Shown one piece after another: positions 41,873 through 60,565 of a stretch of DNA of 64,000 bases; positions within the stretch are counted from its first letter, which is position 1, and every line of letters begins with the position of its first letter. The DNA lies in contig NZ_JALGQE010000009.1 of assembly GCF_022810405.1 (NCBI RefSeq), forward strand, positions 185,569 to 249,568, given 5' to 3'. Below the pieces are notes generated by a model that did not search any database, was not told the DNA's origin, and saw nothing but the letters and a program-made list of their open reading frames with translations. The stretch comes from Rhodococcus sp. ARC_M5. GTDB taxonomy: Bacteria; Actinomycetota; Actinomycetes; Mycobacteriales; Mycobacteriaceae. The position numbers and the translations under genes are program-made.

Positions 41873-42067
41873 ATGCCCAAGCAGAAGACCCACAGTGGTG
41901 CCAAGAAGCGATTCAAGGTGTCCGGCAGCGGCAAGATCCTGCGCCAGAAGGCCGGCCGTCGCCACCTGCTCGAGCACAAGCCCACCAAGGTGACTCGTCG
42001 CCTCGATGGTGTTGCCGTCGTCAAGAAGCCCGACGTACCGCGGATCAAGCGCCTGCTCGGCATCTGA
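41873..42067 (+). CDS. rpmI: 50S ribosomal protein L35
   Basis: A 64-residue very basic protein of the large subunit ([28 protein letters not shown]...). The start is ATG 41873, with GAAGAGGA upstream; an in-frame ATG 13 codons earlier is rejected because the family always begins MPK. It lies 116 bases after infC; this gap contains an ACAGCC/GGCTGT inverted pair that might fold. Confidence 0.96.
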   Translation: MPKQKTHSGAKKRFKVSGSGKILRQKAGRRHLLEHKPTKVTRRLDGVAVVKKPDVPRIKRLLGI

Positions 42068-42154
42068 TCTGGACCGGCCGCCGACTGATACCGGTCGGCT
42101 TCATCCCATTACCATTCGGGGTTTCACAAGCCCCCAGATCGACAGGATTTACCA

Positions 42155-42544
42155 GTGGCACGCGTAAAAAGGGCCGTCAACGCCCAGAAGAAGCGCCGTT
42201 CGATTCTCGAAGCGTCCAAGGGATACCGCGGACAGCGCTCACGTCTGTACACCAAGGCCAAGGAGCAGCAGCTCCACTCGCTGACCTACGCGTACCGGGA
42301 CCGCCGCGCACGCAAGGGTGACTTCCGCAAGCTGTGGATCACGCGTATCAACGCTGCAGCTCGGGCCAACGACATCACGTACAACCGCTTCGTCCAGGGC
42401 CTCAAGGCCGCGGGCGTCGAGGTCGACCGCAAGATCCTTGCGGAGCTCGCGGTGTCGGATGCTGCGGCATTCGCAAGCCTGGTCGCCATCGCCAAGGCTG
42501 CACTGCCTGCCGATGTCAACGCTCCGGCCGGAGAAGCAGCCTGA
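42155..42544 (+). CDS. rplT: 50S ribosomal protein L20
   Basis: A 129-residue 23S-binding assembly protein ([32 protein letters not shown]...), starting at GTG. It folds early on 23S rRNA and in other bacteria also represses its own operon by binding the mRNA leader. The C-terminus has a short Ala-rich extension ([12 protein letters not shown]). The intergenic stretch before it contains a possible small stem (GCCGAC/GTCGGC). Confidence 0.96.
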   Translation: MARVKRAVNAQKKRRSILEASKGYRGQRSRLYTKAKEQQLHSLTYAYRDRRARKGDFRKLWITRINAAARANDITYNRFVQGLKAAGVEVDRKILAELAVSDAAAFASLVAIAKAALPADVNAPAGEAA

Positions 42545-42582
42545 GCGAGTCGACGTACGACGACTCAACACCGAAACGGCCC

Positions 42583-43389
42583 GTGGATTCGCTGACCGAG
42601 CGAACTCCGCGGGTCGTTTCGGCCGTCAAGCTCGCGCGAGCCGCGGAACGCAAGAAGTCCGGGCTCTTCCTCGCCGAAGGCTTCAACGCGGTGTCCGAGG
42701 CGGCGCAGTCCCGGTTGGTTCGTGAGCTGTTCTTCACCCCGGATGCTCTCGAGCGCCACCACGACCTCATTGCGTCCGTCGAGGCCGGTGGCGCACGAGT
42801 TTTTCCGATCACAGACCGCGCTGCGAAGGCATTGTCCGACACCGTGACGCCGCAGGGTCTCATCGCAGTCACCGAGTTGATCGACGTCCCGCTCGACCGT
42901 GCGTTGGCCGGAACACCACGGCTGGTCGCCGTACCGGTGGAAACGGCCGAGCCGGGCAATGCCGGGACGGTCATTCGCGTCGCCGACGCGGCTGGAGCGG
43001 ATTCGATTGTCTTGCTGGGTGACTCGGTGGATCCCCACAACGGAAAGTGCGTCCGCGCCTCGGCGGGCAGCGTGTTCCACCTGCCCATCGCTCGGGAGCG
43101 ATCGATCGAGTCCGGAATCGATGCGTTGCGCAAGGCGGGTCTGACCATCGTCGCCACGGCCGCCGACGGCGAAGTGGACTTGGACGACGCCGACGAGTTG
43201 CTCACGCAACCGACCGCGTGGTTGTTCGGCAACGAGGCGCACGGGCTCCCCGAGTCGGTGACGCGCGATGCCGATCACCGCATTCGAATCCCGATCCACG
43301 GTCGCGCCGAGAGCCTCAACCTCGCGACTGCAGCGGCGATCTGCCTGTACGCGAGTGCTCGGGCACAGCGACGCTCCGGAACTTCGTGA
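42583..43389 (+). CDS. tsnR: SpoU-family rRNA/tRNA methyltransferase (TsnR type)
   Basis: A 268-residue SPOUT methyltransferase that 2'-O-methylates RNA. The N-terminal substrate-binding domain (SAVKLARAAERKKSGLFLAEGFNAVSEA) is followed by the trefoil-knot domain with the three SpoU motifs: PGNAGTVIRVADAAGADSIVL, LFGNEAHGLP and 'RIPIHGRAESLNLATAAAICLY'. The GTG at 42583 is chosen because the conserved LTERTPRV begins four residues later. It has no Shine-Dalgarno sequence and lies 38 bases after rplT, so coupling to the ribosomal operon is likely. The resistance-type name tsnR does not mean thiostrepton resistance here. Confidence 0.88.
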   Translation: MDSLTERTPRVVSAVKLARAAERKKSGLFLAEGFNAVSEAAQSRLVRELFFTPDALERHHDLIASVEAGGARVFPITDRAAKALSDTVTPQGLIAVTELIDVPLDRALAGTPRLVAVPVETAEPGNAGTVIRVADAAGADSIVLLGDSVDPHNGKCVRASAGSVFHLPIARERSIESGIDALRKAGLTIVATAADGEVDLDDADELLTQPTAWLFGNEAHGLPESVTRDADHRIRIPIHGRAESLNLATAAAICLYASARAQRRSGTS

Positions 43390-43400
43390 GCGCGGTCGCC

Positions 43401-43406
43401 TAGGAT
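43401..43406 (+). promoter_or_regulatory. Possible -10 for pheS transcription
   Basis: TAGGAT lies 12 bases after the tsnR stop. If used, transcription would start near 43413 and the two 34-base hairpin repeats would lie in the pheS leader. No good -35 is seen. Confidence 0.35.
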
Positions 43407-43423
43407 CGATACCTGTCTGCTCC

Positions 43424-44596
<1,173 letters not shown>

Positions 44597-44652
44597 CGGA
44601 CGTTCTTCACCCGCCCCACTTCTTCTCGGATACAAGAAAGAGCTGAGCACAC

Positions 44653-47139
44653 GTGCGAGTCCCACAATCCTGGCTGACCGAGGTCCTACACGCGGGGACG
44701 CCCGACTGGGCCGTGTCGCCCGAGGAGCTCGACGCCGGTTTCGTACGGGTCGGGTTCGAGGTCGAGGAACTCGAGTCGCTGGACAACGTGACCGGCCCTC
44801 TGGTCGTCGGTCGGGTCAGTTCCATCGAGGAGCTGACCGAGTTCAAGAAACCGATTCGCTTCTGCCTGGTGGACGTCGGAGCAGCCGAGCCGCAGGAAAT
44901 CGTGTGCGGCGCCAGGAATTTCGCCGAGGGTGACCTGATCGTGGCCGCGCTGCCGGGCAGCGTCCTGCCCGGGGGATTCGCCATCGCGTCGCGCAAGACC
45001 TATGGCCGCAACTCCAACGGCATGATCTGCTCGACGCTCGAACTCGGGTTGGGTAAGGATCACTCCGGAATTCTGGTGCTGCCCGAGGGCACGGCCGCTC
45101 CGGGCGACGACGCCAGAGCCGTTCTCGGTCTGCTGGACTCGGTCATCGAGCTCAACGTGACCCCGGATCGCGGCTACGCCTTCTCGGTCCGCGGCCTCGC
45201 CCGCGAACTGGCCTGCAGTTTCGACCTTCCGTTCGTGGATCCGGCGCGCACGGTCCCCACCGAGGTCACCGGTGACGCCTGGTCGGTCACCGTCGAACCG
45301 AAGTCGGGCGCATCGCGATTCGCGTTGCGCAAGATCGTCGGAATCGATCCGACGGCGACGACGCCTTGGTGGATGCAGCGTCGACTGCTGCTGGCCGGCG
45401 TACGCCCGATCTCGGCGGCCGTCGATGTCACCAACTACGTGCTGCACGAACTCGGCCAGCCGCTGCACGCGTTCGATGCGGCCAAGCTCGACGGCGATCT
45501 CGTCGTCCGCCGCGCGAATGCGGGGGAGAAGCTGACCACTCTGGACGGCGTCGAGCGGTCGCTCGATGCCGAGGACGTCGTCATCGCCGACGGGTCGGGA
45601 GCCATCTCGTTGGCCGGTGTCATGGGCGGCGCGTCCACCGAAGTGGACGACTCGACCACCGAGGTCGTACTCGAAGCTGCATCGTTCGATCCGCTCGCGG
45701 TGTTCCGCACCGGGCGTCGCCACAAGCTCTCCAGCGAGGCCAGCAAGCGTTTCGAGCGGACAGTCGATTCTGCTCTTCCGGTCGCAGCGCTGGATCGAGC
45801 AGCACAGTTGCTTGTCGAGATCGCCGGTGGCCGGATCGAGCCCGTGTTGACCGATATCGGCGAAGCCGTCGAATATCCGACGGTCACGATGGACTTCGAC
45901 CTACCGGATCGAATCGCCGGAGTGCAGTACCCCAATGGAACCGCTGCCCGACGGCTGACGCAGATCGGCTGCGGCGTCGAGGTGTCTGTCGGCGACGGCG
46001 GACACGGCCAGCTCATCGTCACCCCGCCGTCCTGGCGACCGGACCTGGTGCAGCGCGCCGACCTGGTGGAAGAGGTGCTGCGGCTCGAAGGGCTCGAACA
46101 GATTCCGTCGGTGCTGCCGTCGGCCCCGGGAGGTCGCGGCCTCACCGCCGAACAGAAGCGCAGGCGCGCCGTCGGTAAGGCACTCGCGTTCTCCGGATAC
46201 GTCGAGGTGTTGCCTCCGGTGTTTCTGCCCAAGGGTGTGTTCGATACATGGGGTCTCGACGCGGACGATCCGCGGCGCGCGACCACCTCGGTGCTCAATC
46301 CACTCGAGGCCGACCGTCCCGAGCTCGCGACCACCGTCCTTCCGGGTTTGCTCGAGATGCTGAGCAGGAACATCGCCCGCGGCCAGCGAGACGTCTCGTT
46401 GTTCGGCATTGCACAGGTGGTGCTGCGGCACGACGCCACCGCAGCCGTGGACGCGTTGCCGGTCGATCGTCGTCCCACCGACGACCAGATCGCGATGCTT
46501 CGCGGTTCGTTGCCGGCGCAGCCGGTGCACGTGGGCATGGTGCTCACCGGTCAGCGTGAGTTGTCGGGTCCGTGGGGTCCCGGCCGCGCCGCCGAGGCCG
46601 CCGATGCGTTCGCTGCGGTGCGCACTGTTGCCGAGGCGTCCGGAGTGCACGTCGATCTTCGGGCGGCACAACATCTTCCGTGGCATCCAGGTCGGTGCGC
46701 GGAGGTCCTGCTCGACGGCGAGGTCGTCGGATACGCGGGCGAGCTGCATCCGGCGGTGCTCGAGCGGGCGGGCTTGCCGCCGCGTACGTGCGCCGTGGAG
46801 TTGAGCCTGAGCGCTCTGCCCGTGGTCGAATCGCTGCCTGCCCCCGAGGTGTCGCCCTATCCGGCGGTGCTGCAGGACGTGGCCGTGGTGGTCGACGCCT
46901 CCGTCCCGGCGGCGTCGGTGGAAGCCGCTCTCACGATCGGTGGTGGCGATCTGCTCGAGTCGATTCGACTGTTCGACGTCTACGAGGGTGAACAGGTCGG
47001 CGAGGGGCGCAAGTCGCTGGCGTTCGCGTTGCGCTTCCGCGGTGCCGACGGCACCTTGACCGAGGATCAGGCTACGGCTGCCCGCGATGCTGCGGTCGAA
47101 GCAGCATCGAAGGCCGTCGGAGCGCAGCTGCGCAGTTGA
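44653..47139 (+). CDS. pheT: Phenylalanyl-tRNA synthetase beta subunit
   Basis: The 828-residue partner of PheS for tRNA binding and editing. Domains in order: the N-terminal B1 and EMAP-like tRNA-binding B2 ([26 protein letters not shown]), the B3/B4 editing domain ([28 protein letters not shown]), the B5 domain, the catalytic-like core ([17 protein letters not shown]) and the C-terminal ferredoxin-like anticodon-binding domain ([28 protein letters not shown]). It begins with GTG and length is normal. Confidence 0.96.
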   Translation: MRVPQSWLTEVLHAGTPDWAVSPEELDAGFVRVGFEVEELESLDNVTGPLVVGRVSSIEELTEFKKPIRFCLVDVGAAEPQEIVCGARNFAEGDLIVAALPGSVLPGGFAIASRKTYGRNSNGMICSTLELGLGKDHSGILVLPEGTAAPGDDARAVLGLLDSVIELNVTPDRGYAFSVRGLARELACSFDLPFVDPARTVPTEVTGDAWSVTVEPKSGASRFALRKIVGIDPTATTPWWMQRRLLLAGVRPISAAVDVTNYVLHELGQPLHAFDAAKLDGDLVVRRANAGEKLTTLDGVERSLDAEDVVIADGSGAISLAGVMGGASTEVDDSTTEVVLEAASFDPLAVFRTGRRHKLSSEASKRFERTVDSALPVAALDRAAQLLVEIAGGRIEPVLTDIGEAVEYPTVTMDFDLPDRIAGVQYPNGTAARRLTQIGCGVEVSVGDGGHGQLIVTPPSWRPDLVQRADLVEEVLRLEGLEQIPSVLPSAPGGRGLTAEQKRRRAVGKALAFSGYVEVLPPVFLPKGVFDTWGLDADDPRRATTSVLNPLEADRPELATTVLPGLLEMLSRNIARGQRDVSLFGIAQVVLRHDATAAVDALPVDRRPTDDQIAMLRGSLPAQPVHVGMVLTGQRELSGPWGPGRAAEAADAFAAVRTVAEASGVHVDLRAAQHLPWHPGRCAEVLLDGEVVGYAGELHPAVLERAGLPPRTCAVELSLSALPVVESLPAPEVSPYPAVLQDVAVVVDASVPAASVEAALTIGGGDLLESIRLFDVYEGEQVGEGRKSLAFALRFRGADGTLTEDQATAARDAAVEAASKAVGAQLRS

Positions 47140-47231
47140 ATCAGTGCAGCCGCGCAGTTGATCCGTCCACGGCCGGGCTCGCGTGTCCGTAGCGTGGAGT
47201 CACGAGTGGCCACGAGTGACGGGAGCAGCGC

Positions 47232-47789
47232 ATGAGTGAGTTCGAGAACGACGGCACGCCGACGGATTTTCGGGTGGTCGAGGAGATTCTCGCCGCCGTG
47301 GCGGGTCGCCCGCGCCTGGCCCCGGTGGCAGCTGCCGCGTCGGCTCTGGCGGCCGAGCTGAGCACTGCAGAACCGGAGCCGATCGGTCCCGATCGCGGAG
47401 CGCCACCCGGAACCGTTCCCGATGTCGACGTTCCGCAGGTGACCAAGCCGCGGATCGATCAGCCGCTCGGGGACCCACCGCCGGGGGCTCCGCTCGGCGG
47501 AACCGTGCCGGGGATCGTCGACGCGGAGCTGGTGGAGGACCTGCCCGCCGGCACCGGATACGGTGCGGGGTCGGTGAGCGCGCCGATCGGTGACTTCACC
47601 GATTCGGGGGTGCCCACCTGGGACGGTGTGCGCGACAAGGTCGAACAGCGATCGGGCACAGCCGTCGGTGCGGAGGAGTTGGACCGAGAATCGGCGGCGG
47701 GCCGTGACCTCGACGAGCAGTGGAACGAGCGGCAGGAAGCCGGCCGCAGGAAGCTCGACGAGATCCGCAAGTCCATGGGTGGACGCTGA
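47232..47789 (+). CDS. Hypothetical Pro/Asp-rich protein
   Basis: A 185-residue acidic protein of no family I recognise. The N-terminus is helical (VVEEILAAVAGRPRLAPVAAAASALAAEL), the middle is a Pro/Gly/Asp-rich probable disordered stretch (PIGPDRGAPPGTVPDVDVPQ...), and the end is a charged helix (DLDEQWNERQEAGRRKLDEIRKSMGGR). No signal peptide or membrane segment. GGGAG lies 6 bases before ATG 47232. It lies between pheT and the arginine operon; codon use is normal for the chromosome. Confidence 0.65.
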   Translation: MSEFENDGTPTDFRVVEEILAAVAGRPRLAPVAAAASALAAELSTAEPEPIGPDRGAPPGTVPDVDVPQVTKPRIDQPLGDPPPGAPLGGTVPGIVDAELVEDLPAGTGYGAGSVSAPIGDFTDSGVPTWDGVRDKVEQRSGTAVGAEELDRESAAGRDLDEQWNERQEAGRRKLDEIRKSMGGR

Positions 47790-47801
47790 CACACCGGACC
47801 C

Positions 47802-50128
<2,327 letters not shown>

Positions 50129-50132
<4 letters not shown>

Positions 50133-51039
50133 CCTCGGCGGCACTGCAGTTGACGGCCGCGCAGAAGGCCTTCACTCTCGCCGAGGCTCTGCCCTGGCTG
50201 CAACGATTCTCGGGCAAGATCGTCGTCGTGAAGTACGGCGGAAACGCCATGGTCGACGACGATCTGAAGCGGGCTTTCGCGGCCGACATGGTATTTCTGC
50301 GCACCGTCGGAATCCACCCGGTCGTCGTTCACGGCGGCGGGCCGCAGATCTCGGCCATGCTGACCAGACTCGGCCTGACAGGTGAATTCCGCGGCGGATT
50401 CCGCGTCACCACGCCGGAGGTCATGGACGTCGCGAGGATGGTGTTGTTCGGGCAGGTCGGGCGCGAGCTGGTCGGATTGATCAACGGTCACGGTCCGTAC
50501 GCCGTGGGAATCTCCGGTGAGGACGCGCACCTGTTCACCGCGACGCGTCGTACCGTGCTGGTCGACGGCACCGAGACCGATATCGGCCTCGTCGGCGACG
50601 TCACCTCGGTGAACCCTGCGGCGGTCTTCGATCTCATTGCAGCAGGACGCATTCCGGTGGTGTCCACCATCGCTCCCGACCGCGACGGCGTCGTACACAA
50701 CATCAACGCCGACACTGCGGCAGCGGCTCTTGCCAGTGCCATCGGTGCCGAGAAGATGGTGGTGCTCACCGATGTCGAAGGCCTGTACACCGATTGGCCC
50801 GATCGCAGCTCGTTGACCTCCGAGATCGACGCGTCCACGCTCGAGGCGTTGCTGCCCTCGCTCGACGCCGGAATGGTGCCGAAGATGGAAGCCTGCCTGC
50901 GGGCGGTTCGAGCTGGTGTTCCCTCTGCGCATGTCATCGACGGTCGCGTCGAACATTCCGTGCTGGTGGAGCTGTTCACCGGTGAGGGAATCGGCACCAT
51001 GGTCACCCCCGATCACTCGTCTACGTCAGGAGTCACGCC

Positions 51040-51043
<4 letters not shown>
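50129..51043 (+). CDS. argB: Acetylglutamate kinase
   Basis: A 304-residue amino-acid kinase that phosphorylates N-acetylglutamate, usually the arginine-inhibited step of the pathway. Motifs are [12 protein letters not shown] (phosphate-binding Lys), [12 protein letters not shown], '[17 protein letters not shown]' and [16 protein letters not shown]. The N-terminal ~20-residue helix ([20 protein letters not shown]) is the type found in arginine-sensitive hexameric enzymes. The ATG overlaps the argJ TGA. Confidence 0.96.
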
Positions 51044-53689
<2,646 letters not shown>

Positions 53690-53740
53690 GATCCGGTTAC
53701 CCATCATGCGCAACACGAACAACGAAGGAGCTTGAACACC

Positions 53741-56385
<2,645 letters not shown>

Positions 56386-56493
56386 GTGCGCAATCGATAT
56401 CCATGCCGGTTCCCCGAGTGTGATGTGAGAAGCTTTCGTCACGCGAAGATCGATGCCGGTCGTTCCGTCGGGGCCGAACGCAGGAGTGTATTT

Positions 56494-59400
56494 GTGGGAC
56501 TGAATGCAGACGCCGTACGCGGTCCACTGCGCCGAGCCATCGCCACGGCGCAGAACGGTCTCGAGGTCATCCGTCTGGGTGGTCTCGAAACCGAGGTGGA
56601 TCCGTCGCCGTTTCGGGTGATGGACCGCGAGCCGATGTATCGGCTTCGGCGTTACTTCCCCGACGATGTGCCCGCGGACAGTCCGCCGGTGGTGCTCATT
56701 CCGCCGATGATGGTCTCGGCCGATGTCTACGACGTCACCACCGACCAAGGCGCGGCCGGAATCCTGCACGGTATGGGTCTCGATCCGTGGGTTGTCGATT
56801 TCGGATCGCCCGATACCGAAGAAGGCGGGTGGGGCCGCACGCTCGCCGACCACGTCGTGGCGATCAGCGAGGTCGTCGACAAGGTGCACGAGTACACCGG
56901 ACGCGACGTCCACCTGGGCGGCTACTCCCAGGGCGGAATGTTCTGCTACCAGGCAGCCGCGTACCGAGGCGGCCGAAATCTGGCCAGCCTCATCACATTC
57001 GGGGCCCCGGTCGACACTTTGGCCGGATTGCCTCTCGGAATCCCTGCCGGGGTGGCCACGCGGGGTGCCGAGTTTCTCGCGGACCACGTCTTCACCCGGC
57101 TCGCGGTGTCGGGTTGGATGGCCCGGACGGGATTTCAGCTGCTCGATCCGGCGAAGACTGTGCGGTCACGCCTGGATTTCCTTCGCCAGTTGCACGACCG
57201 CGAGGCACTGTTGCCGCGGGAGCCGCAGCGACGATTCCTGGCGATGGACGGGTGGGTGGCCTGGTCCGGCCCGGCCGTGGCGGAATTGTTGAAGCAGTTC
57301 GTCGTTCACAATCGCATGATGACCGGTGGGTTCGTCATCAAGGACAGGTTGCTGACGCTCGCCGAACTCACGGTTCCGGTCCTGGCCTTCGTCGGCGAGG
57401 TCGACGACATCGGTCAACCGTTGGCCGTGCGCGGCATTCAGCGCGCTGCACCGCGCGCCCAGGTCTTCGAGACGACGTTGCGCGCCGGCCACTTCGGGTT
57501 GGTCGTCGGCAGTACCGCTGCTGCGCAGACATGGCCGACGACCGGAAACTGGATCCGATGGCGAGAGGATCTCGGACCGAAGCCCGAGGCGGTCCGCGTG
57601 ATGGAGCGCGAGGACCACAGCGACTTCGACAGCGGGGTCTCCATCACCAATCGTCTGATCCATACCGCTGCCTCCATTGCCGAGGTGGGCGTCGGCGTCG
57701 GGCGCGGGCTGGCATCGGCGGCGACCGGTGCAGTGCGCGGTACGCGAGAGATCTCGTCCGAGGCAGTACGTACCTTGCCGCGGCTCGCGCGACTCGGTCA
57801 GATGCAGCCACACAGTCGCGTGTCTCTGGGTCGCTTGATCGCCGAGCAGGGCCGTAAGTCTCCGAACGGGGAGTGCTTCCTGTTCGACGACAGGGTGCAC
57901 ACCTACGATGCGGTCAACGTGCGCATCGACAATGTCGTGCGGGGCCTGATCAGCGTCGGAGTGCGACCGTCGTCGCGCGTCGGAGTGTTGATGGAGACTC
58001 GGCCCAGCGCGCTGGCCGCGATGGCCGCGCTGTCGCGGATCGGGGCAGTGCCGGTTCTGCTGCAACCGGGCAGCGACCTGACTGCAGCCCTACGGACCGT
58101 CGACGTCGACACGGTGATCGCCGATCCGGACAACGTGGCGTCCGCAGTTCCGGTGGCACCGAACGTCCTGGTGCTCGGCGGCGGAGACAGTCGACGACTC
58201 GACATCCCAGCCGGCTACGAGGTCACCGACCTCGAGGCCATCGATCCCGATGCGGTGCGTCTGCCTCAGTGGTACGAGCCCGATCCGGGTCGTGCTCGCG
58301 AGCTTGCGATGATCCTGTTCACGACAACCGACCGTGGTCTCGAGCCGCGGTACATCACCAATCATCGGTGGGCACTGTCTGCCTTCGGTACTGCCACCAC
58401 GGCCGCGCTCGGTCCCGGTGACACCGTCTATTGCCTTGCTCCGCTTCATCATTCGGCCGGGATTCTCGTCACGATCGGTGGTGCACTCGCAGGCGGATCG
58501 CGAATTGCACTCTCGCGTGGTCTGGAGCCCGAGCGGTTCAGCGAAGAGGTCTACCGCTACGGCGTCACCGTCGTGAGTTACACGTGGACGATGATGCGGC
58601 AGATCCTCGACGACGGCCGGTTCCCGGTCGACTCCGGTCACCCGGTGCGTCTGTTCATCGGCTCCGGCATGCCGGTGGGGCTGTGGCGTCGCACGTTGGC
58701 GCGGTTCAGCCCGGCTCGGGTGCTCGAGTTCTACGCATCCACCGAGAACGATGTGATTCTGGCCAATGTGGCGGGCTCTAAGATCGGCTCCAAAGGCCGT
58801 CCGCTGCCCGGTAGTGCACGGGTTGCGCTAGCGGCCTACGACCCGATCACCGGCCGCCTCGAAGAGGACGACGACGGCTTCGTACGGCAGTGCCGAGACG
58901 ACGAGATCGGACTGCTCCTCGGCCGGCCGAGCGGAGACGGCGAAGCCACCAGTCCCGTCATGCGCGGAGTATTCGAGCCCACAGACGCCTGGATCCCGAC
59001 CGAAAACCTGTTCCGTCGCGATTCCGATGGCGATTACTGGCTCGTCGACCGCAAGGACACAGTGGTGCGTTCGGCGTGCGGTCCCGTGTACACCCAGCCG
59101 ATCGTCGACGCCGTGGGAGACCTCGATCAGATCGATTCGGCCGTGGTCTACGGGGTGCGGGTGACTGCCGATCGGCCGCGGTCGGTGCGCGTCGAGGCGT
59201 CCGCCGTCGAGGTAGCGGTCTGTGCCATCTCGCTGCAGCCGGAAGCGGTCATCACCGCTCGTGCGTTGACGGACGCGCTCGGGGTTCTGCTTCCTGCCGA
59301 GCGTCCGGCGATCGTGCACGTGGTGCCCGAGATTCCGGTGGGGCGCGCGTACCGCCCGACCGCAACGGCATTGAAGAAGTCCGGAATTCCGACGCCGAGT

Positions 59401-59511
59401 GCGCGGTCGTGGTACTACGACTCGGAGTCGAACAGTTACCGCAGGTTGACGAAAGCTGTTGTGGCCGAACGATTCATCGGACGCGAGCCGATCGTCGAGC
59501 AGTCGTCGTAG
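56494..59511 (+). CDS. Alpha/beta hydrolase fused to an acyl-CoA-synthetase-like domain (Rv1683-like)
   Basis: A 1005-residue two-domain protein. Residues ~50-365 are a PHA-synthase-like alpha/beta hydrolase with Ser145 in GGYSQGGM, an acidic residue near 304 (GEVDDIGQP) and His333 (AGHFGL). Residues ~440-1000 are an ANL-superfamily adenylation domain, but its P-loop (ILFTTTDRGLEPRYITN, about 608-624) departs from the usual TSGTTGxPK, and the motif TGD is replaced by TEN. M. tuberculosis Rv1683 (about 999 residues) has the same layout, next to a Trm112-like gene, and is linked to triacylglycerol metabolism (from memory). GTG 56494 has AGGAG 7 bases upstream. Confidence 0.85.
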   Translation: MGLNADAVRGPLRRAIATAQNGLEVIRLGGLETEVDPSPFRVMDREPMYRLRRYFPDDVPADSPPVVLIPPMMVSADVYDVTTDQGAAGILHGMGLDPWVVDFGSPDTEEGGWGRTLADHVVAISEVVDKVHEYTGRDVHLGGYSQGGMFCYQAAAYRGGRNLASLITFGAPVDTLAGLPLGIPAGVATRGAEFLADHVFTRLAVSGWMARTGFQLLDPAKTVRSRLDFLRQLHDREALLPREPQRRFLAMDGWVAWSGPAVAELLKQFVVHNRMMTGGFVIKDRLLTLAELTVPVLAFVGEVDDIGQPLAVRGIQRAAPRAQVFETTLRAGHFGLVVGSTAAAQTWPTTGNWIRWREDLGPKPEAVRVMEREDHSDFDSGVSITNRLIHTAASIAEVGVGVGRGLASAATGAVRGTREISSEAVRTLPRLARLGQMQPHSRVSLGRLIAEQGRKSPNGECFLFDDRVHTYDAVNVRIDNVVRGLISVGVRPSSRVGVLMETRPSALAAMAALSRIGAVPVLLQPGSDLTAALRTVDVDTVIADPDNVASAVPVAPNVLVLGGGDSRRLDIPAGYEVTDLEAIDPDAVRLPQWYEPDPGRARELAMILFTTTDRGLEPRYITNHRWALSAFGTATTAALGPGDTVYCLAPLHHSAGILVTIGGALAGGSRIALSRGLEPERFSEEVYRYGVTVVSYTWTMMRQILDDGRFPVDSGHPVRLFIGSGMPVGLWRRTLARFSPARVLEFYASTENDVILANVAGSKIGSKGRPLPGSARVALAAYDPITGRLEEDDDGFVRQCRDDEIGLLLGRPSGDGEATSPVMRGVFEPTDAWIPTENLFRRDSDGDYWLVDRKDTVVRSACGPVYTQPIVDAVGDLDQIDSAVVYGVRVTADRPRSVRVEASAVEVAVCAISLQPEAVITARALTDALGVLLPAERPAIVHVVPEIPVGRAYRPTATALKKSGIPTPSARSWYYDSESNSYRRLTKAVVAERFIGREPIVEQSS

Positions 59512-59538
59512 GAGTGGAGCCTGCTGGGAAATGGCAGG
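59511..59538 (+). repeat. Single copy of the GAGTGRAGCCTGC repeat after the Rv1683-like gene
   Basis: GGAGTGGAGCCTGC (59511-59524) begins at the last base of the stop codon and is followed by GGCAGG, giving a short CCTGC/GCAGG stem. It matches the core of the repeats after uvrB and tsnR. Confidence 0.55.
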
Positions 59539-59597
59539 TTCGGTAGCGTAAGCGAGTACACCACTTCGGTTCGACCGGAGCAGAGCGAAGGACACCC

Positions 59598-59804
59598 GTG
59601 GCAATCGATTCGACACTGCTTTCCATTCTCGCGTGCCCAGTGGACAAGGGTCCGCTGCTGTTGGTCGAAGGGGAATTGCTCTACAACCCGCGTCTGCGGC
59701 GTGCGTATCCGATCGAGAACGGTATTCCGGTGTTGCTCGCCGACGACGCCCGAGATGTCGACGACGCCGAGCACGAGTCGATCCTGGCTCGCGCTACCTC
59801 CTAG
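59598..59804 (+). CDS. Trm112-family (UPF0434) small protein
   Basis: A 68-residue zinc-ribbon-like protein (SILACPVDKGPLLLVEGELLYNPRLRRAYPIENGIPVLLADDARDV). It belongs to the Trm112/YcaR family, whose eukaryotic and archaeal members activate methyltransferases; bacterial ones are poorly known. Only one Cys of the zinc site remains (CPVDKG in place of CPxC), as in many bacterial members. GTG start with AAGGA upstream. It ends 5 bases before the convergent ABC permease stop. Confidence 0.85.
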   Translation: MAIDSTLLSILACPVDKGPLLLVEGELLYNPRLRRAYPIENGIPVLLADDARDVDDAEHESILARATS

Positions 59805-59809
59805 GTCTG

Positions 59810-60565
59810 TCACGGGGTTCGGCGACGTAATGTCGCGGCCGCCCCGCTCAGTGCGGCAACGGTGAACCCGGCGACCACGGCGATGTCGGTCCACATGCCC
59901 CCGGTGACTCCGGGGTACCGGGATATCTCCTGGAGCGCGTCGACCAGGTAGCTCAACGGCAGAAGATTGCTGATCGTGCTCAGCCAATTCGGCATCTGGT
60001 CACGCGGCACCAGAAGTCCGCACAGAAACAGCTGTGGAATCACGACGACCGGCATGAACTGGACGGCTTGAAATTCGGTGCGAGCGAATGCGCTGCACAG
60101 CAGACCGATGGCGACGCCGAGCATCGCTCCCAGGACTGCGATCGCCAGAACCCAACCGACCGAGCCCTCGATGTCGAGCCCGAGAAGTCCGAACGCGACG
60201 GTGCATGCGAGTAGCGCCTGCGCGACAGCGGCGAGCGAGAAGGCGGACCCGTAGCTCGCGAGCAGGTCCAGTTTGGACATGGGAGTGGTCAGCAGGCGTT
60301 CGAGCGTTCCCGAGGTGCGTTCACGCTGCATCGAGATCGACGTGATCAGGAACATGACGACGAACGGCAGGATGCCGAGCATCGTGATGGCGATCCGATC
60401 GAACAACGGCTGCTGGTTCGGTTGGGTCGGCACGTCTTCGTACAGGAAGTACAACAACACCATCAACAGGGACGGAACGAGCAGAACCATGGCCGCCGAT
60501 CGGTGGTCGGCTCTGAGCTGTCGCAGGATGCGGACGGTGCCCGCGGCGTAGATTCGCGCGTTCAC
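59810..60565 (-). CDS. ABC-2 type exporter permease
   Basis: A 251-residue membrane protein with six helices (MVLLVPSLLMVLLYFLYED; GILPFVVMFLITSISM; FSLAAVAQALLACTVAFGLL; WVLAIAVLGAMLGVAIGLLC; FMPVVVIPQLFLCGLLVP; IAVVAGFTVAALSGAA). 'QRERTSGTLERLLTTPMSKLDLL' is the ABC-2 signature loop. Its GTG overlaps the ATPase TGA (GTGA). With the upstream ATPase it forms an exporter like Rv1686c-Rv1687c (from memory). Cargo unknown; relatives export drugs or lipids. Confidence 0.88.
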   Translation of the reverse strand: MNARIYAAGTVRILRQLRADHRSAAMVLLVPSLLMVLLYFLYEDVPTQPNQQPLFDRIAITMLGILPFVVMFLITSISMQRERTSGTLERLLTTPMSKLDLLASYGSAFSLAAVAQALLACTVAFGLLGLDIEGSVGWVLAIAVLGAMLGVAIGLLCSAFARTEFQAVQFMPVVVIPQLFLCGLLVPRDQMPNWLSTISNLLPLSYLVDALQEISRYPGVTGGMWTDIAVVAGFTVAALSGAAATLRRRTP

